This document shows positions 27,536 through 37,553 of a stretch of 64,000 bases of DNA, piece after piece. The first letter of the stretch is position 1; each line of letters starts with the position of its first letter. This DNA comes from Mycobacterium sp. Z3061 (GTDB lineage: Bacteria > Actinomycetota > Actinomycetes > Mycobacteriales > Mycobacteriaceae), in the NCBI RefSeq assembly GCF_031583025.1, contig NZ_CP134062.1, positions 4,092,001-4,156,000 of the forward strand. Reading direction: 5' to 3'. A program made the position numbers and the translations under genes. Under the pieces are notes generated by a model. The model had not been told where the DNA came from and searched no databases. It saw nothing but the letters and a program-made list of their open reading frames with translations.

Positions 27536-28849
27536 GGCGACAACAACTTGGCGCAGCAGCTCGGGCGTCCCCGGTCGCCGCTGGAGCTGCTGGACACCGT
27601 GCCGGACTCCCTGCTGCGCAGGTTGAAGCAGTACTCGGGCCGGCTGGCCACCGAAGCGGTCTCGGCCATGCAGGAGCGCCTGCCGTTCTTCGCCGATCTG
27701 GAAGCCTCCCAGCGCGCCAGCGTGGCCCTGGTGGTCCAGACGGCCGTGGTCCACTTCGTGGAGTGGATGCAGGACCCGCACAGCGACGTCAGCTACACCG
27801 CGCAGGCCTTCGAACTGGTGCCTCAGGACCTCACCCGGCGCATCGCGCTGCGCCACACCGTGGACATGGTGCGGGTCACCATGGAGTTCTTCGAGGAAGT
27901 GGTGCCGCTGCTGGCCCGCACCGAAGAGCAGTTGACCGCGTTGACCGTCGGCATCCTCAAGTACAGCCGCGATCTGGCGTTCACCGCCGCCACCGCCTAC
28001 GCCGACGCCGCCGAGGCCCGGGGCACCTGGGACAGCCGGATGGAGGCCAGCGTCGTCGACGCAGTCGTCCGCGGTGACACCGGCCCGGAACTGCTCTCCC
28101 GGGCGGCGGCGCTGAACTGGGACACCACCGCGCCGGCCACCGTCATCGTGGGAACCCCGGCACCCGGACGCGCCGACGGCGAGGCCGGCAGTGAGCGCGC
28201 CAGCCAGGATCTGCGCGACATCGCCACCCGACACGGCCGGGCGGCCCTGACCGACGTGCACGGCACCTGGCTGGTCGCCATCGTCTCCGGTCAGCTGTCG
28301 CTCACCGACAAGTTCCTCAAGGACATCTTGGTGGCCTTCGCCGACGAACCGGTGGTGATCGGGCCGACGGCACCCATGCTCACCGCGGCCTATCACAGCG
28401 CCAGCGAGGCCATCTCGGGGATGAACGCGGTGGCCGGCTGGCGCGGGGCCCCGCGTCCGGTGCTGGCCCGGGAACTGCTTCCGGAACGGGCCCTGATGGG
28501 CGACGCGTCGGCGATCGTGGCGCTGCACACCGACGTCATGCGGCCCCTGGCCGACGCCGGGCCGACGCTCGTCGAAACCCTGGACGCTTTCTTAGATTCG
28601 GGCGGCGCTATTGAGGCTTGTGCCAGGAAGTTGTTCGTTCATCCAAACACCGTGCGCTACCGGTTGAAGCGGATCACCGACTTCACCGGGCGCGATCCCA
28701 CCCAACCACGGGACGCGTACGTCCTGCGGGTGGCGGCGACGGTGGGCCAGCTGAACTACCCGACGCAGAGTCCCAGCGCCGCCAACAACGCGGTGCCACA
28801 GCTTCCGTCGCCGGTCAGAGGGGGTTCCGGAGCCGTTTCCGGCCGATAG
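27533..28849 (+). CDS. mabR: FAS-II transcriptional regulator MabR (PucR/CdaR-type)
   Basis: A 438-residue regulator orthologous to Rv2242. The N-terminal helical and central GGDEF-like regions are followed by a PucR-type helix-turn-helix near 360-410 (LDSGGAIEACARKLFVHPNT, VRYRLKRI). MabR binds the promoter of the fabD-acpM-kasA-kasB-accD6 operon and senses long-chain acyl-CoA in tuberculosis. It sits directly upstream of that operon with the operator-like palindrome between. The GTG start at 27533 gives the family-length protein. Confidence 0.93.
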   Translation: MGDNNLAQQLGRPRSPLELLDTVPDSLLRRLKQYSGRLATEAVSAMQERLPFFADLEASQRASVALVVQTAVVHFVEWMQDPHSDVSYTAQAFELVPQDLTRRIALRHTVDMVRVTMEFFEEVVPLLARTEEQLTALTVGILKYSRDLAFTAATAYADAAEARGTWDSRMEASVVDAVVRGDTGPELLSRAAALNWDTTAPATVIVGTPAPGRADGEAGSERASQDLRDIATRHGRAALTDVHGTWLVAIVSGQLSLTDKFLKDILVAFADEPVVIGPTAPMLTAAYHSASEAISGMNAVAGWRGAPRPVLARELLPERALMGDASAIVALHTDVMRPLADAGPTLVETLDAFLDSGGAIEACARKLFVHPNTVRYRLKRITDFTGRDPTQPRDAYVLRVAATVGQLNYPTQSPSAANNAVPQLPSPVRGGSGAVSGR

Positions 28850-28902
28850 TGATTTAGATGACAGGTAGCGGGTGTATCTCAAACACGTAGCTTACGGAGC
28901 TA

Positions 28903-28923
28903 TTTTGTAGGAGGTATACAAAA
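28903..28923. promoter_or_regulatory. MabR operator candidate of the FAS-II operon
   Basis: TTTTGTA (28903-28909) and TACAAAA (28917-28923) form a perfect 7-bp dyad with a 7-bp spacer, the strongest palindrome in the mabR-fabD gap. It abuts or overlaps the -35 of a promoter whose -10 is CATAAT (28939-28944). Known MabR sites lie at this promoter; that this is the exact site is inferred. Confidence 0.75.
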
Positions 28924-28938
28924 ACCTAAGACCAGGTT

Positions 28939-28944
28939 CATAAT
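28939..28944 (+). promoter_or_regulatory. -10 element of the fabD operon promoter
   Basis: CATAAT differs from TATAAT at one position and lies 45 bp upstream of the fabD GTG. Spacing to the MabR palindrome would place that operator over the -35 region. Confidence 0.5.
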
Positions 28945-28989
28945 CTGTTACACCCCGCAAAACCGTCTTCACAGTGTTCTCTTAGACAC

Positions 28990-29898
28990 GTGATCGCTTT
29001 GCTTGCGCCCGGACAGGGCTCTCAAACTGAGGGAATGCTGTCGCCATGGCTGGAACTGCCAGGCGCAGCGGACCAGATTTCGGCATGGTCGACGGCCAGC
29101 GGCCTGGACCTGGCGCGCCTGGGCACCACGGCGTCGACCGAGGAGATCACCGACACCGCCATCGCCCAGCCCCTGATCGTTGCGGCCACCCTGCTGGCCC
29201 ACCAGGAGCTGACCCGGCGCGGGCTGCTGTCCGGTCAGGATTTCATCGTCGCGGGCCACTCCGTCGGTGAGATCGCGGCCTACGCGATCGCCGGTGTGCT
29301 GGCCGCCGATGACGCCGTCATGCTGGCCGCCACCCGCGGCGCCGAGATGGCCAAGGCGTGTGCCGCCGAGCCCACCGGCATGTCGGCCGTGCTCGGCGGC
29401 GACGAGTCGGAGGTGCTGACCCGGCTCGAGCAACTCGACCTGGTCCCTGCCAACCGCAACGCCGCCGGCCAGATCGTCGCCGCCGGACGGCTGACCGCGC
29501 TGGAGAAGCTTGCCGAGGACCCGCCCGCCAAGGCCCGCGTCCGCGCGCTGGGTGTGGCCGGAGCGTTCCACACCGAGTTCATGGCGCCGGCCCTGGACGG
29601 CTACGCCGCGGCCGCGGCTCGCATCGCGACCGCCGAGCCCACGGCCACGCTGCTGTCCAACTACGACGGAAAGCCAGTGACCTCTGCCGCCTCGGCGATG
29701 CAGGCCCTGGTTTCTCAGCTGACCCGGCCGGTGCGCTGGGATCTGTGCACGGCTTACATCCGTGAGCAGAATGTCTCGGCGATCGTGGAGTTCCCGCCCG
29801 CGGGCACCCTCACCGGTATCGCCAAACGCGAACTTCGGGGGGTTCCGACGCGAGCCGTCAAGTCACCCGCAGATCTGGACGAGTTGGCGAACAGCTAG
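28990..29898 (+). CDS. fabD: Malonyl-CoA:ACP transacylase FabD
   Basis: A 302-residue MCAT orthologous to Rv2243. It loads malonyl units onto AcpM. The motif GQGSQ (8-12), the GHSVG elbow with nucleophile Ser91, and GAFHTEF with His194 are all present at the positions of the tuberculosis enzyme. It is the first gene of the FAS-II operon, with a GTG start. The MabR palindrome lies upstream. Confidence 0.96.
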   Translation: MIALLAPGQGSQTEGMLSPWLELPGAADQISAWSTASGLDLARLGTTASTEEITDTAIAQPLIVAATLLAHQELTRRGLLSGQDFIVAGHSVGEIAAYAIAGVLAADDAVMLAATRGAEMAKACAAEPTGMSAVLGGDESEVLTRLEQLDLVPANRNAAGQIVAAGRLTALEKLAEDPPAKARVRALGVAGAFHTEFMAPALDGYAAAAARIATAEPTATLLSNYDGKPVTSAASAMQALVSQLTRPVRWDLCTAYIREQNVSAIVEFPPAGTLTGIAKRELRGVPTRAVKSPADLDELANS

Positions 29899-29973
29899 TC
29901 GCCTGCTCTACTCCAGAGCCCAATAAGCACGTCAAATCGGTTTACACACAACACATTACGAAGGGAACTAACT

Positions 29974-30321
29974 GTGGCCGTCAGTCAGGAAGAAATCATC
30001 GCCGGTATCGCCGAGATCATCGAAGAGGTCACCGGTATCGAGCCGTCGGAGGTCACCCCAGAGAAGTCGTTCGTCGACGACCTGGACATCGACTCGCTGT
30101 CGATGGTGGAGATCGCCGTGCAGACCGAGGACAAGTACGGCGTGAAGATCCCGGACGAGGACCTCGCCGGCCTGCGCACCGTCGGTGACGTCGTCGCCTA
30201 CATCCAGAAGCTCGAGGAAGAGAACCCCGAGGCTGCCGAGGCGCTGCGCGCCAAGCTGGAGACGGACAACCCCGAGGCTGCTGCCAACGTCAAGGCGAGG
30301 CTGGAAGCGGACAGCAAGTGA
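29974..30321 (+). CDS. acpM: Meromycolate acyl carrier protein AcpM
   Basis: A 115-residue ACP with the phosphopantetheine site DSLS at Ser41. The C-terminal 35-residue extension, rich in Glu, Ala and Lys, is characteristic of mycobacterial AcpM (Rv2244) and contains two near-repeats of NPEAAxxxxAxLE. The GTG start has a GAAGGGA ribosome site. The stop overlaps the kasA start by 4 bp. It carries the growing meromycolate chain. Confidence 0.97.
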   Translation: MAVSQEEIIAGIAEIIEEVTGIEPSEVTPEKSFVDDLDIDSLSMVEIAVQTEDKYGVKIPDEDLAGLRTVGDVVAYIQKLEEENPEAAEALRAKLETDNPEAAANVKARLEADSK

Positions 30322-31568
30322 CCAAGCCTTCCACTGCTAATGGCGGTTACCCCAGCGTTGTGGTAACCGCCGTCGCGGCGACGACATGCCTCGCGCCGGA
30401 CATCGAGAGCACGTGGAAGGGCTTGTTGGCCGGCGAAAGCGGCATCCACACTCTCGAAGACGACTTCGTCTCCAAATGGGACCTGCCGGCCAAGATCGGC
30501 GGACACCTCAAGGAACCGGTCGACATCCACATGGGCCGGCTGGACATGCGACGCATGTCGTATGTCCAGCGGCTCGCCAAGTGGCTGAGCGGCCAGTTGT
30601 GGGAGTCCGCCGGCAGCCCTGAGGTCGATCCCGATCGCTTCAGCGTCGTGGTGGGCACCGGTCTGGGTGGCGCCGAGCGGATCGTCGAGAGCTATGACCT
30701 GATGAACGAGGGCGGCCCCCGCAAGGTGTCGCCGCTCGCCGTTCAGATGATCATGCCCAACGGCGCCGCCGCGGTGGTCGGCCTGCAACTCGGTGCCCGC
30801 GCCGGCGTGATCACGCCGGTGTCGGCCTGTTCGTCGGGCTCGGAGGCCATCGCCCACGCGTGGCGTCAGATCGTCATGGGTGACGCTGACTTCGCGGTGT
30901 GCGGCGGCGTCGAAGGACCTATCGAAGCGCTGCCCATCGCGGCGTTCTCGATGATGCGGGCCATGTCCACGCGCAACGACGAGCCCGAGCGGGCGTCGCG
31001 GCCGTTCGACAAGGACCGGGACGGGTTCGTGTTCGGCGAGGCCGGAGCGATGATGATCATCGAGACCGAGGAGCATGCCAAGGCACGTGGCGCCAAGCCA
31101 CTGGCCCGCCTGATGGGCGCCGGCATCACTTCGGACGCCTTCCACATGGTCGCCCCTGCCGCCGACGGCACTCGTGCCGGCGGGGCAATGCGACGGGCGA
31201 TGGAGTTGGCGGGCTTGTCCCCCAGCGACATCGACCATGTCAACGCGCACGGCACCGCGACACCTATCGGTGACACTGCCGAGGCCAACGCGATCCGGGT
31301 CGCCGGATGCGAAAACGCCGCCGTCTATGCGCCGAAATCGGCGCTCGGGCACTCGATCGGCGCCGTTGGCGCACTCGAATCGGCGCTCACGGTGCTGACC
31401 CTTCGGGACGGAGTCATACCACCGACGTTGAACTATGAGACCCCGGACCCAGAGATCGATTTGGACGTGGTCGCCGGTGAGCCTCGCTACGGCGAGTACC
31501 GCTACGCGATCAACAACTCGTTCGGGTTCGGCGGCCACAATGTGGCGCTCGCTTTTGGACGCTACTGA
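30318..31568 (+). CDS. kasA: Beta-ketoacyl-ACP synthase KasA
   Basis: A 416-residue KAS I/II enzyme orthologous to Rv2245. The catalytic triad falls at Cys171, His311 and His345, the same numbering as the tuberculosis protein. It performs the initial elongation of mycolate precursors and is the target of thiolactomycin-type inhibitors. Its GTG start overlaps acpM, ensuring coupled expression. The C-terminal [10 protein letters not shown] motif is intact. Confidence 0.97.
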   Translation: MTKPSTANGGYPSVVVTAVAATTCLAPDIESTWKGLLAGESGIHTLEDDFVSKWDLPAKIGGHLKEPVDIHMGRLDMRRMSYVQRLAKWLSGQLWESAGSPEVDPDRFSVVVGTGLGGAERIVESYDLMNEGGPRKVSPLAVQMIMPNGAAAVVGLQLGARAGVITPVSACSSGSEAIAHAWRQIVMGDADFAVCGGVEGPIEALPIAAFSMMRAMSTRNDEPERASRPFDKDRDGFVFGEAGAMMIIETEEHAKARGAKPLARLMGAGITSDAFHMVAPAADGTRAGGAMRRAMELAGLSPSDIDHVNAHGTATPIGDTAEANAIRVAGCENAAVYAPKSALGHSIGAVGALESALTVLTLRDGVIPPTLNYETPDPEIDLDVVAGEPRYGEYRYAINNSFGFGGHNVALAFGRY

Positions 31569-31594
31569 GTGGCGCTGTTAAGTACGGAAGGAAC

Positions 31595-32860
31595 GTGGCA
31601 CAAGCCATGACAGAGCTGGTTACCGGGAAAGCTTTCCCGAATATTGTCGTTACCGGCATTGCCATGACGACCGCATTGGCAACCGACGCCGAGAACACAT
31701 GGAAGTGTCTGCTCGACGGGCAAAGTGGCATTCGGGTCCTCGAGGACGATTTCGTCGAGGAGTTCGACCTGCCGGTGAAGATCGGCGGGCACCTGCTGGA
31801 GGAGTTCGACAGTCAACTGACGCGAATCGAGCTGCGCCGCACGGGTTACCTGCAGCGGATGTCCACCATCCTGGGACGGCGGGTGTGGGAGAACGCCGGT
31901 TCACCGGAGGTCGACACCAACCGGCTGATGGTCTCCATCGGCACCGGGCTGGGTTCGGCCGAAGAGCTCGTCTTCGGGTACGACGAGATGCGGGTGCGCG
32001 GTTTCCGTGCGATCTCCCCGCTGACCGTGCAGAAGTACATGCCCAACGGCGCGGCCGCGGCGGTGGGCCTGGAACGGCACGCCAAGGCCGGGGTGATGAC
32101 CCCGATCTCGGCGTGTGCGTCCGGGGCCGAGGGCATCGCCCGTGCCTGGCAGCAGGTTGCGCTGGGTGAGGCCGACATCGCGATCTGCGGTGGTGTGGAG
32201 ACCAAGATCGAGGCGGTGCCGATCGCCGGGTTCGCCAACATGCGAATCGTGATGTCCACCAACAACGAAGACCCGCAGGGCGCCTGTCGCCCGTTCGACA
32301 AGGACCGCGACGGTTTCGTGTTCGGTGAGGCCGCCGCGTTGATGGTGATCGAGACCGAGGAGCACGCCAAGGCCCGGGGTGCCAACATCCTGGCCCGCAT
32401 CATGGGCGCGAGCATCACCTCGGACGGCTTCCACATGGTGGCGCCCGACCCCAACGGGATCCGGGCCGGGCACGCGATCACGCGGGCAATCCAGCTCGCC
32501 GGTCTGCAGCCGAGCGACATCAGCCACGTCAACGCTCACGCCACCGGCACTCAGGTCGGCGACGTGGCCGAGGGCAGGGCGATCAACAACGCGCTCGGCA
32601 GCCACCACCCGGCGGTGTTCGCACCCAAGGGTGCGCTGGGCCACTCGGTGGGTGCGGTCGGCGCGGTCGAGTCGATCCTGACCGTGCTCGCATTGCGGGA
32701 TCAGGTCATCCCGCCGACACTGAACCTGGTCAACCTCGACCCCGAGATCGACCTGGACGTGGTGGCCGGCAAGCCCCGATCCGGGAATTACGAGTACGCG
32801 ATCAACAACTCGTTCGGGTTCGGCGGTCACAACGTGGCGATCGCTTTCGGGCGTTACTAG
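31595..32860 (+). CDS. kasB: Beta-ketoacyl-ACP synthase KasB
   Basis: A 421-residue KAS paralogous to kasA and orthologous to Rv2246. The catalytic residues are Cys174, His315 and His350. KasB extends mycolates to full length and affects acid-fastness in tuberculosis. The GTG at 31595 has GGAAGG only three bases upstream; an ATG at 31607 is the alternative, and the tuberculosis protein is annotated with a longer start. It lies 26 bp after kasA. Confidence 0.96.
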   Translation: MAQAMTELVTGKAFPNIVVTGIAMTTALATDAENTWKCLLDGQSGIRVLEDDFVEEFDLPVKIGGHLLEEFDSQLTRIELRRTGYLQRMSTILGRRVWENAGSPEVDTNRLMVSIGTGLGSAEELVFGYDEMRVRGFRAISPLTVQKYMPNGAAAAVGLERHAKAGVMTPISACASGAEGIARAWQQVALGEADIAICGGVETKIEAVPIAGFANMRIVMSTNNEDPQGACRPFDKDRDGFVFGEAAALMVIETEEHAKARGANILARIMGASITSDGFHMVAPDPNGIRAGHAITRAIQLAGLQPSDISHVNAHATGTQVGDVAEGRAINNALGSHHPAVFAPKGALGHSVGAVGAVESILTVLALRDQVIPPTLNLVNLDPEIDLDVVAGKPRSGNYEYAINNSFGFGGHNVAIAFGRY

Positions 32861-32919
32861 AAAGCTCCAAGGATCACGGGATAAACCCAGAGCACCACAG
32901 GCGAACTAGGAGATCTGCG

Positions 32920-34341
32920 ATGACAATCATGGCCCCCGAGGCGGTTGGCGAGTCGCTCGACCCCCGCGATCCGCTGTTGCGTCTGAGCAACTTCCTCGAC
33001 GACGGCAGCATCGAGCTGCTGCACGAGCGGGACCGCTCGGGCGTGCTCGCCGCGGCCGGGACCGTCAATGGCGTACGGACAGTGGCGTTCTGCACTGACG
33101 GCACCGTGATGGGTGGCGCCATGGGCGTCGAGGGTTGTGCGCACATCGTCAACGCCTACGACACCGCCATTGAGGAGCAGTGCCCGATCGTGGGCATCTG
33201 GCACTCCGGTGGTGCCCGGCTCGCCGAAGGCGTCAAGGCGCTGCACGCGGTGGGTCTCACCTTCGAGGCCATGATCCGGGCGTCCGGCTACATCCCGCAG
33301 ATCTCGGTGGTCGTCGGCTTCGCCGCCGGCGGCGCCGCCTACGGGCCGGCCCTGACCGACGTCATCGTGATGGCGCCGGAAAGCCGGGTCTTCGTCACCG
33401 GGCCGGACGTGGTTCGTAGCGTCACCGGCGAGGACGTCGACATGGCTTCCCTGGGTGGGCCCGAAACCCACCACAAGAAGTCCGGGGTGTGCCACATCGT
33501 CGCCGACGACGAGCTGGACGCCTACGAACGCGGTCGCCGGCTGGTCGGATTGTTCTGCCAGCAGGGACATTTCGACCGCAGCAAGGCCGAGGCCGGCGAC
33601 ACCGACATCCGGGCGCTGCTGCCGGAGTCGTCGCGACGGGCCTACGACGTGCACCCGATCGTCACCGCGGTGCTCGACGCAGAGGCTCCTTTCGAGGAGT
33701 TCCAGGCCAAGTGGGCGCCGTCGATGGTGGTCGGCCTGGGCCGGTTGTCGGGTCGCACGGTCGGCGTGCTGGCCAACAACCCGCTGCGTCTGGGCGGCTG
33801 CCTGAACTCCGAAAGTGCAGAGAAGGCCGCGCGTTTCGTGCGCCTGTGCGACGCGTTCGGCATTCCACTGGTGGTCATCGTCGACGTGCCGGGTTACCTG
33901 CCCGGTGTCGACCAGGAGTGGGGCGGTGTGGTGCGACGCGGCGCCAAGCTGCTGCACGCCTTCGGTGAGGCCACGGTTCCGCGGGTCACCCTGGTGACGC
34001 GAAAGATCTACGGCGGGGCCTACATTGCGATGAACTCCCGTTCGCTCAACGCGACGAAGGTGTTCGCCTGGCCGGACGCCGAGGTTGCGGTGATGGGTGC
34101 CAAGGCCGCCGTCGGCATCCTGCACAAGCGCAAGCTGGCCGCCGCCCCGGACCACGAGCGCGAGGCACTGCACGACGAGTTGGCCGCCGAGCACGAGCGC
34201 ATCGCCGGTGGGGTGGACAGCGCCATCGACATCGGCGTGGTGGACGAGAAGATCGACCCCTCGCACACCCGCAGCAAGCTCACCGAGGCGCTGGCTCAGG
34301 CGCCGGCACGCCGCGGACGCCACAAGAACATCCCGCTGTAA
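32920..34341 (+). CDS. accD6: Acetyl/propionyl-CoA carboxylase beta subunit AccD6
   Basis: A 473-residue carboxyltransferase subunit orthologous to Rv2247. The crotonase-like halves carry the oxyanion glycines GGARLAEGV with GFAAGGAAYGPAL, and DVPGYLPG with GGAYIAMNSR. It forms the essential ACCase with AccA3 and supplies malonyl-CoA to the rest of the operon. The ATG follows AGGAG. It is the last gene; a long hairpin lies 12 bp after its stop. Confidence 0.96.
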   Translation: MTIMAPEAVGESLDPRDPLLRLSNFLDDGSIELLHERDRSGVLAAAGTVNGVRTVAFCTDGTVMGGAMGVEGCAHIVNAYDTAIEEQCPIVGIWHSGGARLAEGVKALHAVGLTFEAMIRASGYIPQISVVVGFAAGGAAYGPALTDVIVMAPESRVFVTGPDVVRSVTGEDVDMASLGGPETHHKKSGVCHIVADDELDAYERGRRLVGLFCQQGHFDRSKAEAGDTDIRALLPESSRRAYDVHPIVTAVLDAEAPFEEFQAKWAPSMVVGLGRLSGRTVGVLANNPLRLGGCLNSESAEKAARFVRLCDAFGIPLVVIVDVPGYLPGVDQEWGGVVRRGAKLLHAFGEATVPRVTLVTRKIYGGAYIAMNSRSLNATKVFAWPDAEVAVMGAKAAVGILHKRKLAAAPDHEREALHDELAAEHERIAGGVDSAIDIGVVDEKIDPSHTRSKLTEALAQAPARRGRHKNIPL

Positions 34342-34353
34342 CAGTTCCCCCGC

Positions 34354-34409
34354 GAGCAGTCGCAAAGTCGCACGTTTCCCTTCGGGAACGTGCGACTTTG
34401 CGTCTGCTC
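34354..34409. terminator. Long hairpin, GAGCAGACGCAAA family, copy B
   Basis: Arms 34354-34380 and 34384-34409 pair along about 26 bp with one mismatch and one bulge, around a TTC loop. It lies between the convergent ends of accD6 and the flavin monooxygenase gene and probably terminates both. Confidence 0.7.
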
Positions 34410-34415
34410 ACCCCC

Positions 34416-35978
34416 TCACCCCAGAGCCAGGATCCTTCCGAGCGCCTGTTGCAGTGCTGCAGCGGGGTCGGGCGGCAGCTCCTCGACCCGCCATCCCACG
34501 AAGTCGTCGGGGCGCACCAGCAGCGCTCCCGTCGCGCCTAAACCGTTGACGACCAACCACTCTGGCTCATCGATGCGGTGCATGGCGACCTCGAGACCGG
34601 CCGCCGCGGCACGCCAGCGCTCGTCGGCCGACAGCACCGTGAACCGGGGACCCAACAGGTCGAGTGTGGAAACCCGCCGACCGTCGCGGTCCAGCCACAC
34701 ATGGGGAACACGCGTGCCCGGTTGCCCCCGCAATTCCGGTACCAACTCGAGGTTGCCGGAGTCCGGGTCGTCGGTCAGCACTGCAGCCGAGCGGTACCGG
34801 TAGCCGATCAACAGTTCGAACATCGAGCACTCTTCGTCGGGCGCCAATTGCGGCCGCTCGTCGCCCAATTCGAGCGCGGCCAGCGTCGGGCCGCTCAGCG
34901 ACTGGTGGGCAGCGAACCGGCCGACCGGGTGCCGCTCGCGGTGGTAGGTGTCCAGCAGCGCCGGCCCGGCTCGTCCGTGCAGCACCGCAGCCAGCTTCCA
35001 GGCCAGGTTGTGCGCACTCTGAATGGCGGTGTTGGCTCCCCCGGCCTTGAACGGCGGCATGGTATGCGCGCAATCGCCGACCAGAAGGACACGGCCACAG
35101 CGGAACTCATCGGCCACCTGTTCGTAGGGCTGCCACGACGCGATCTCGATGATCTGCACCTCGGCCTGCTCGCCGATCGCCGCGTTCACCAACTCGGCGC
35201 ACCGGTCAGGTGTGAATTGTTGGGCTGTCTCGCCTTTGGCGGGAAAGTAGGTCGTGATGAACATGCCGCGGTCCGCGTCGATCGCGAGGAAGATTCCCGG
35301 CGCGGCCGGGCTGCTGATCTGCACGGCATCGCCGGTGTTGACGTAGGGCGCGAAGGTGCGCCAGGCGGCCCGAAAGTAGATGAAGACGACGAAGATCGGC
35401 AGCGCCCCGTACCCGGAAGTCGGGATCGACAGCACTTTGCGGATCGGGCTGTGCACGCCGTCGGCGGCGATCAGATACTCGGCTCGCAAAGTCTGCGTGC
35501 TGCCCGAATCCCGTTCCGCCAGAACGGCGGTGACACCCTGGTCGTCCGCCTGAAACGAAACGAGCTCGATACCGTACCGGACCTCGCTGCCGCGACTTCG
35601 CGTCGCTCGCAACAACATCGGCTCGGACTCGCTCTGCGGACAGTACTGTGCGGCAGGCTCGGGACTCGCCGCGTCCAGCCCGCCGAAGATTGCGTCCATG
35701 TCGATCGCCGGGTGCCCCGGGACCGTGCTGGCCAGCGTCGGCTTGACCACCATGGTCGACACCCGACCGGCCACCGCGTGCACCTCGTCGCCCAGACCGA
35801 GCCCCCGCAGGATTTCCAGGCTTCGGAAGCTCAGATTGCGCGCCTTGGGGTAGATGAACGTCTCGCGCCGCCGGTCGATCAGCAGCGAGCGCACGCCGTG
35901 CTGGGCAAGCAACGCCGACGTCGCCAGGCCACCCACCCCGGCTCCGACGATCAATACCCGAGGGTCCTCCCCCGTCAC
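34416..35978 (-). CDS. FAD-dependent aromatic hydroxylase (class A flavin monooxygenase)
   Basis: A 520-residue class A flavoprotein monooxygenase of the PheA/TfdB/RdmE type. It has GAGVGG at 12-17, the AADGVHSPIR (DG) motif, and the GD motif VLLVGDCAHTMPPFKAGGAN. The C-terminal thioredoxin-like domain (about 400-520) is typical of this group. It hydroxylates aromatic or polyketide substrates using NAD(P)H and O2. It occupies the position between accD6 and glpD1, where M. tuberculosis has only a short hypothetical gene, so it looks like an insertion. Confidence 0.85.
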   Translation of the reverse strand: MTGEDPRVLIVGAGVGGLATSALLAQHGVRSLLIDRRRETFIYPKARNLSFRSLEILRGLGLGDEVHAVAGRVSTMVVKPTLASTVPGHPAIDMDAIFGGLDAASPEPAAQYCPQSESEPMLLRATRSRGSEVRYGIELVSFQADDQGVTAVLAERDSGSTQTLRAEYLIAADGVHSPIRKVLSIPTSGYGALPIFVVFIYFRAAWRTFAPYVNTGDAVQISSPAAPGIFLAIDADRGMFITTYFPAKGETAQQFTPDRCAELVNAAIGEQAEVQIIEIASWQPYEQVADEFRCGRVLLVGDCAHTMPPFKAGGANTAIQSAHNLAWKLAAVLHGRAGPALLDTYHRERHPVGRFAAHQSLSGPTLAALELGDERPQLAPDEECSMFELLIGYRYRSAAVLTDDPDSGNLELVPELRGQPGTRVPHVWLDRDGRRVSTLDLLGPRFTVLSADERWRAAAAGLEVAMHRIDEPEWLVVNGLGATGALLVRPDDFVGWRVEELPPDPAAALQQALGRILALG

Positions 35979-36017
35979 GGTTACGAAACTACAACTCGCG
36001 CACGGTTGTCGCGAGAG

Positions 36018-37553
36018 TCAGCGCAGGGCTCCCAGGAACTCCTCAGCCACGGCGACCACCTTGTCGCGGTCCCGCGGCACCAGCCCGATGCGGGTGCGCC
36101 GGTCGAGGATGTCACCGACTTCCAGTGCACCCTCGTGGGTTACCGCGTACTCGAACTCCGCGCGGGTCACGTCGATCCCGTCGGCGACCGGCTCGGTGGG
36201 CCGCTCACACGTGGCCACCGCGACGACGTTGGCCGCCTCGGCGCCGTACCGCGCCACCATGGAGGCCGGCACGCTACCCGGGCCCGCGGCGGGCCCGGGA
36301 TTGGCCGCGGCCCCGATCAGCGGGAGGTTACGGGTCCGGCACTCCCCGGCCCGCAGCTGGCGGACCTTGACCGCCCGGTTGAGCACATCCTCTGCCATGT
36401 AACGGTATTCGGTGAGCTTGCCCCCCACCACGCTGATCACCCCGGTCGGCGACTCGAAGATGGCGTGATCGCGCGAGACATCGGCGGTGCGCCCTTCACC
36501 GGTGTCGATCAGTGGCCGCAGCCCGGCGTAGGAGCCGACCACATCCGCGGAAGAAACGGTGGTCCCCAGCGCCGTGTTGACTGTCTCGAGCAGGAATGCG
36601 ATCTCCGCCGAAGACGGCTCCGGCACATCGGGAATCGGACCGGGCGCGTCCTCGTCGGTCAGCCCGAGGTAGATCCGGCCGAGCTGCTCGGGCATCGCGA
36701 ACACGAACCTGTTCACTTCGCCGGGGATCGGAATGGTCAGCGCCGCAGTCGGATTGCCGAACGCCGCCGCGTCGAACACCAGATGCGTTCCCCGGCTTGG
36801 CCGTAACTTCAATGCCGGGTCGATGTCACCACCCCAAACGCCCGCGGCGTTGATCACCGCGCCGGACTTCACCTCGAACGACTCCCCGGTCCGCTGGTCG
36901 GTCAGCCGCACCGAGGTGGCAGTGGCATCGGAGGCTGCGACGTAGGTGAGGATCCGGGCGCCGTGCTGGGCCGCGGTACGCGCCACCGCCGCCACCAGCC
37001 GAGCGTCGTCGATCAACTGCCCGTCGTAGTTGAGCAGCCCGCCCGCCAGGCCGTCACGCTGGACGGTCGGCGCCAACTCCGCCACCCGTTGCGCGGAGAT
37101 CCGCCGCGACCGCGGCAGCGTCGACGACGACGTTCCCGCCAGCACCCGCAGCGCGTCGCCGGCCAGGAAGCCGACGCGCACCAGGGCGCGGTTGAAGTGG
37201 TTCATCGCCGGCAACAGCGGAACCAGTTGCGGCATGGCATGAACAAGGTGAGGGGCGTTGCGCGACATCAGGATTCCGCGCTCGATGGCGCTGCGCCGGG
37301 CGATGCCGATATTGCCGCTGGCCAGGTAACGGAGCCCGCCGTGCACCAGTTTGGAGCTCCACCGGCTGGTGCCGAACGCCAGGTCGTGCTTTTCCACCAG
37401 CACCGTGCGCAGGCCTCGGGACGCGGCGTCCAGGGCGATGCCGGCGCCGGTGATGCCGCCACCGATCACGACGACGTCCACCTCGGCGCCATCGGCCAGT
37501 GCGGTCAGGTCCGCGGTACGACGGGCAGCATTGAGAGCGGTCAGGTTCTCCAT
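36018..37553 (-). CDS. glpD1: Glycerol-3-phosphate dehydrogenase GlpD1
   Basis: A 511-residue aerobic FAD-dependent enzyme orthologous to Rv2249c. It oxidises glycerol 3-phosphate to dihydroxyacetone phosphate and feeds electrons to menaquinone. The Rossmann motif GGGITGAG is at 31-38, followed by the RWSSKLVHGGLRYL substrate-site segment. Its ATG overlaps the stop of the TetR gene by one base, so the regulator and enzyme are co-transcribed. Confidence 0.94.
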   Translation of the reverse strand: MENLTALNAARRTADLTALADGAEVDVVVIGGGITGAGIALDAASRGLRTVLVEKHDLAFGTSRWSSKLVHGGLRYLASGNIGIARRSAIERGILMSRNAPHLVHAMPQLVPLLPAMNHFNRALVRVGFLAGDALRVLAGTSSSTLPRSRRISAQRVAELAPTVQRDGLAGGLLNYDGQLIDDARLVAAVARTAAQHGARILTYVAASDATATSVRLTDQRTGESFEVKSGAVINAAGVWGGDIDPALKLRPSRGTHLVFDAAAFGNPTAALTIPIPGEVNRFVFAMPEQLGRIYLGLTDEDAPGPIPDVPEPSSAEIAFLLETVNTALGTTVSSADVVGSYAGLRPLIDTGEGRTADVSRDHAIFESPTGVISVVGGKLTEYRYMAEDVLNRAVKVRQLRAGECRTRNLPLIGAAANPGPAAGPGSVPASMVARYGAEAANVVAVATCERPTEPVADGIDVTRAEFEYAVTHEGALEVGDILDRRTRIGLVPRDRDKVVAVAEEFLGALR

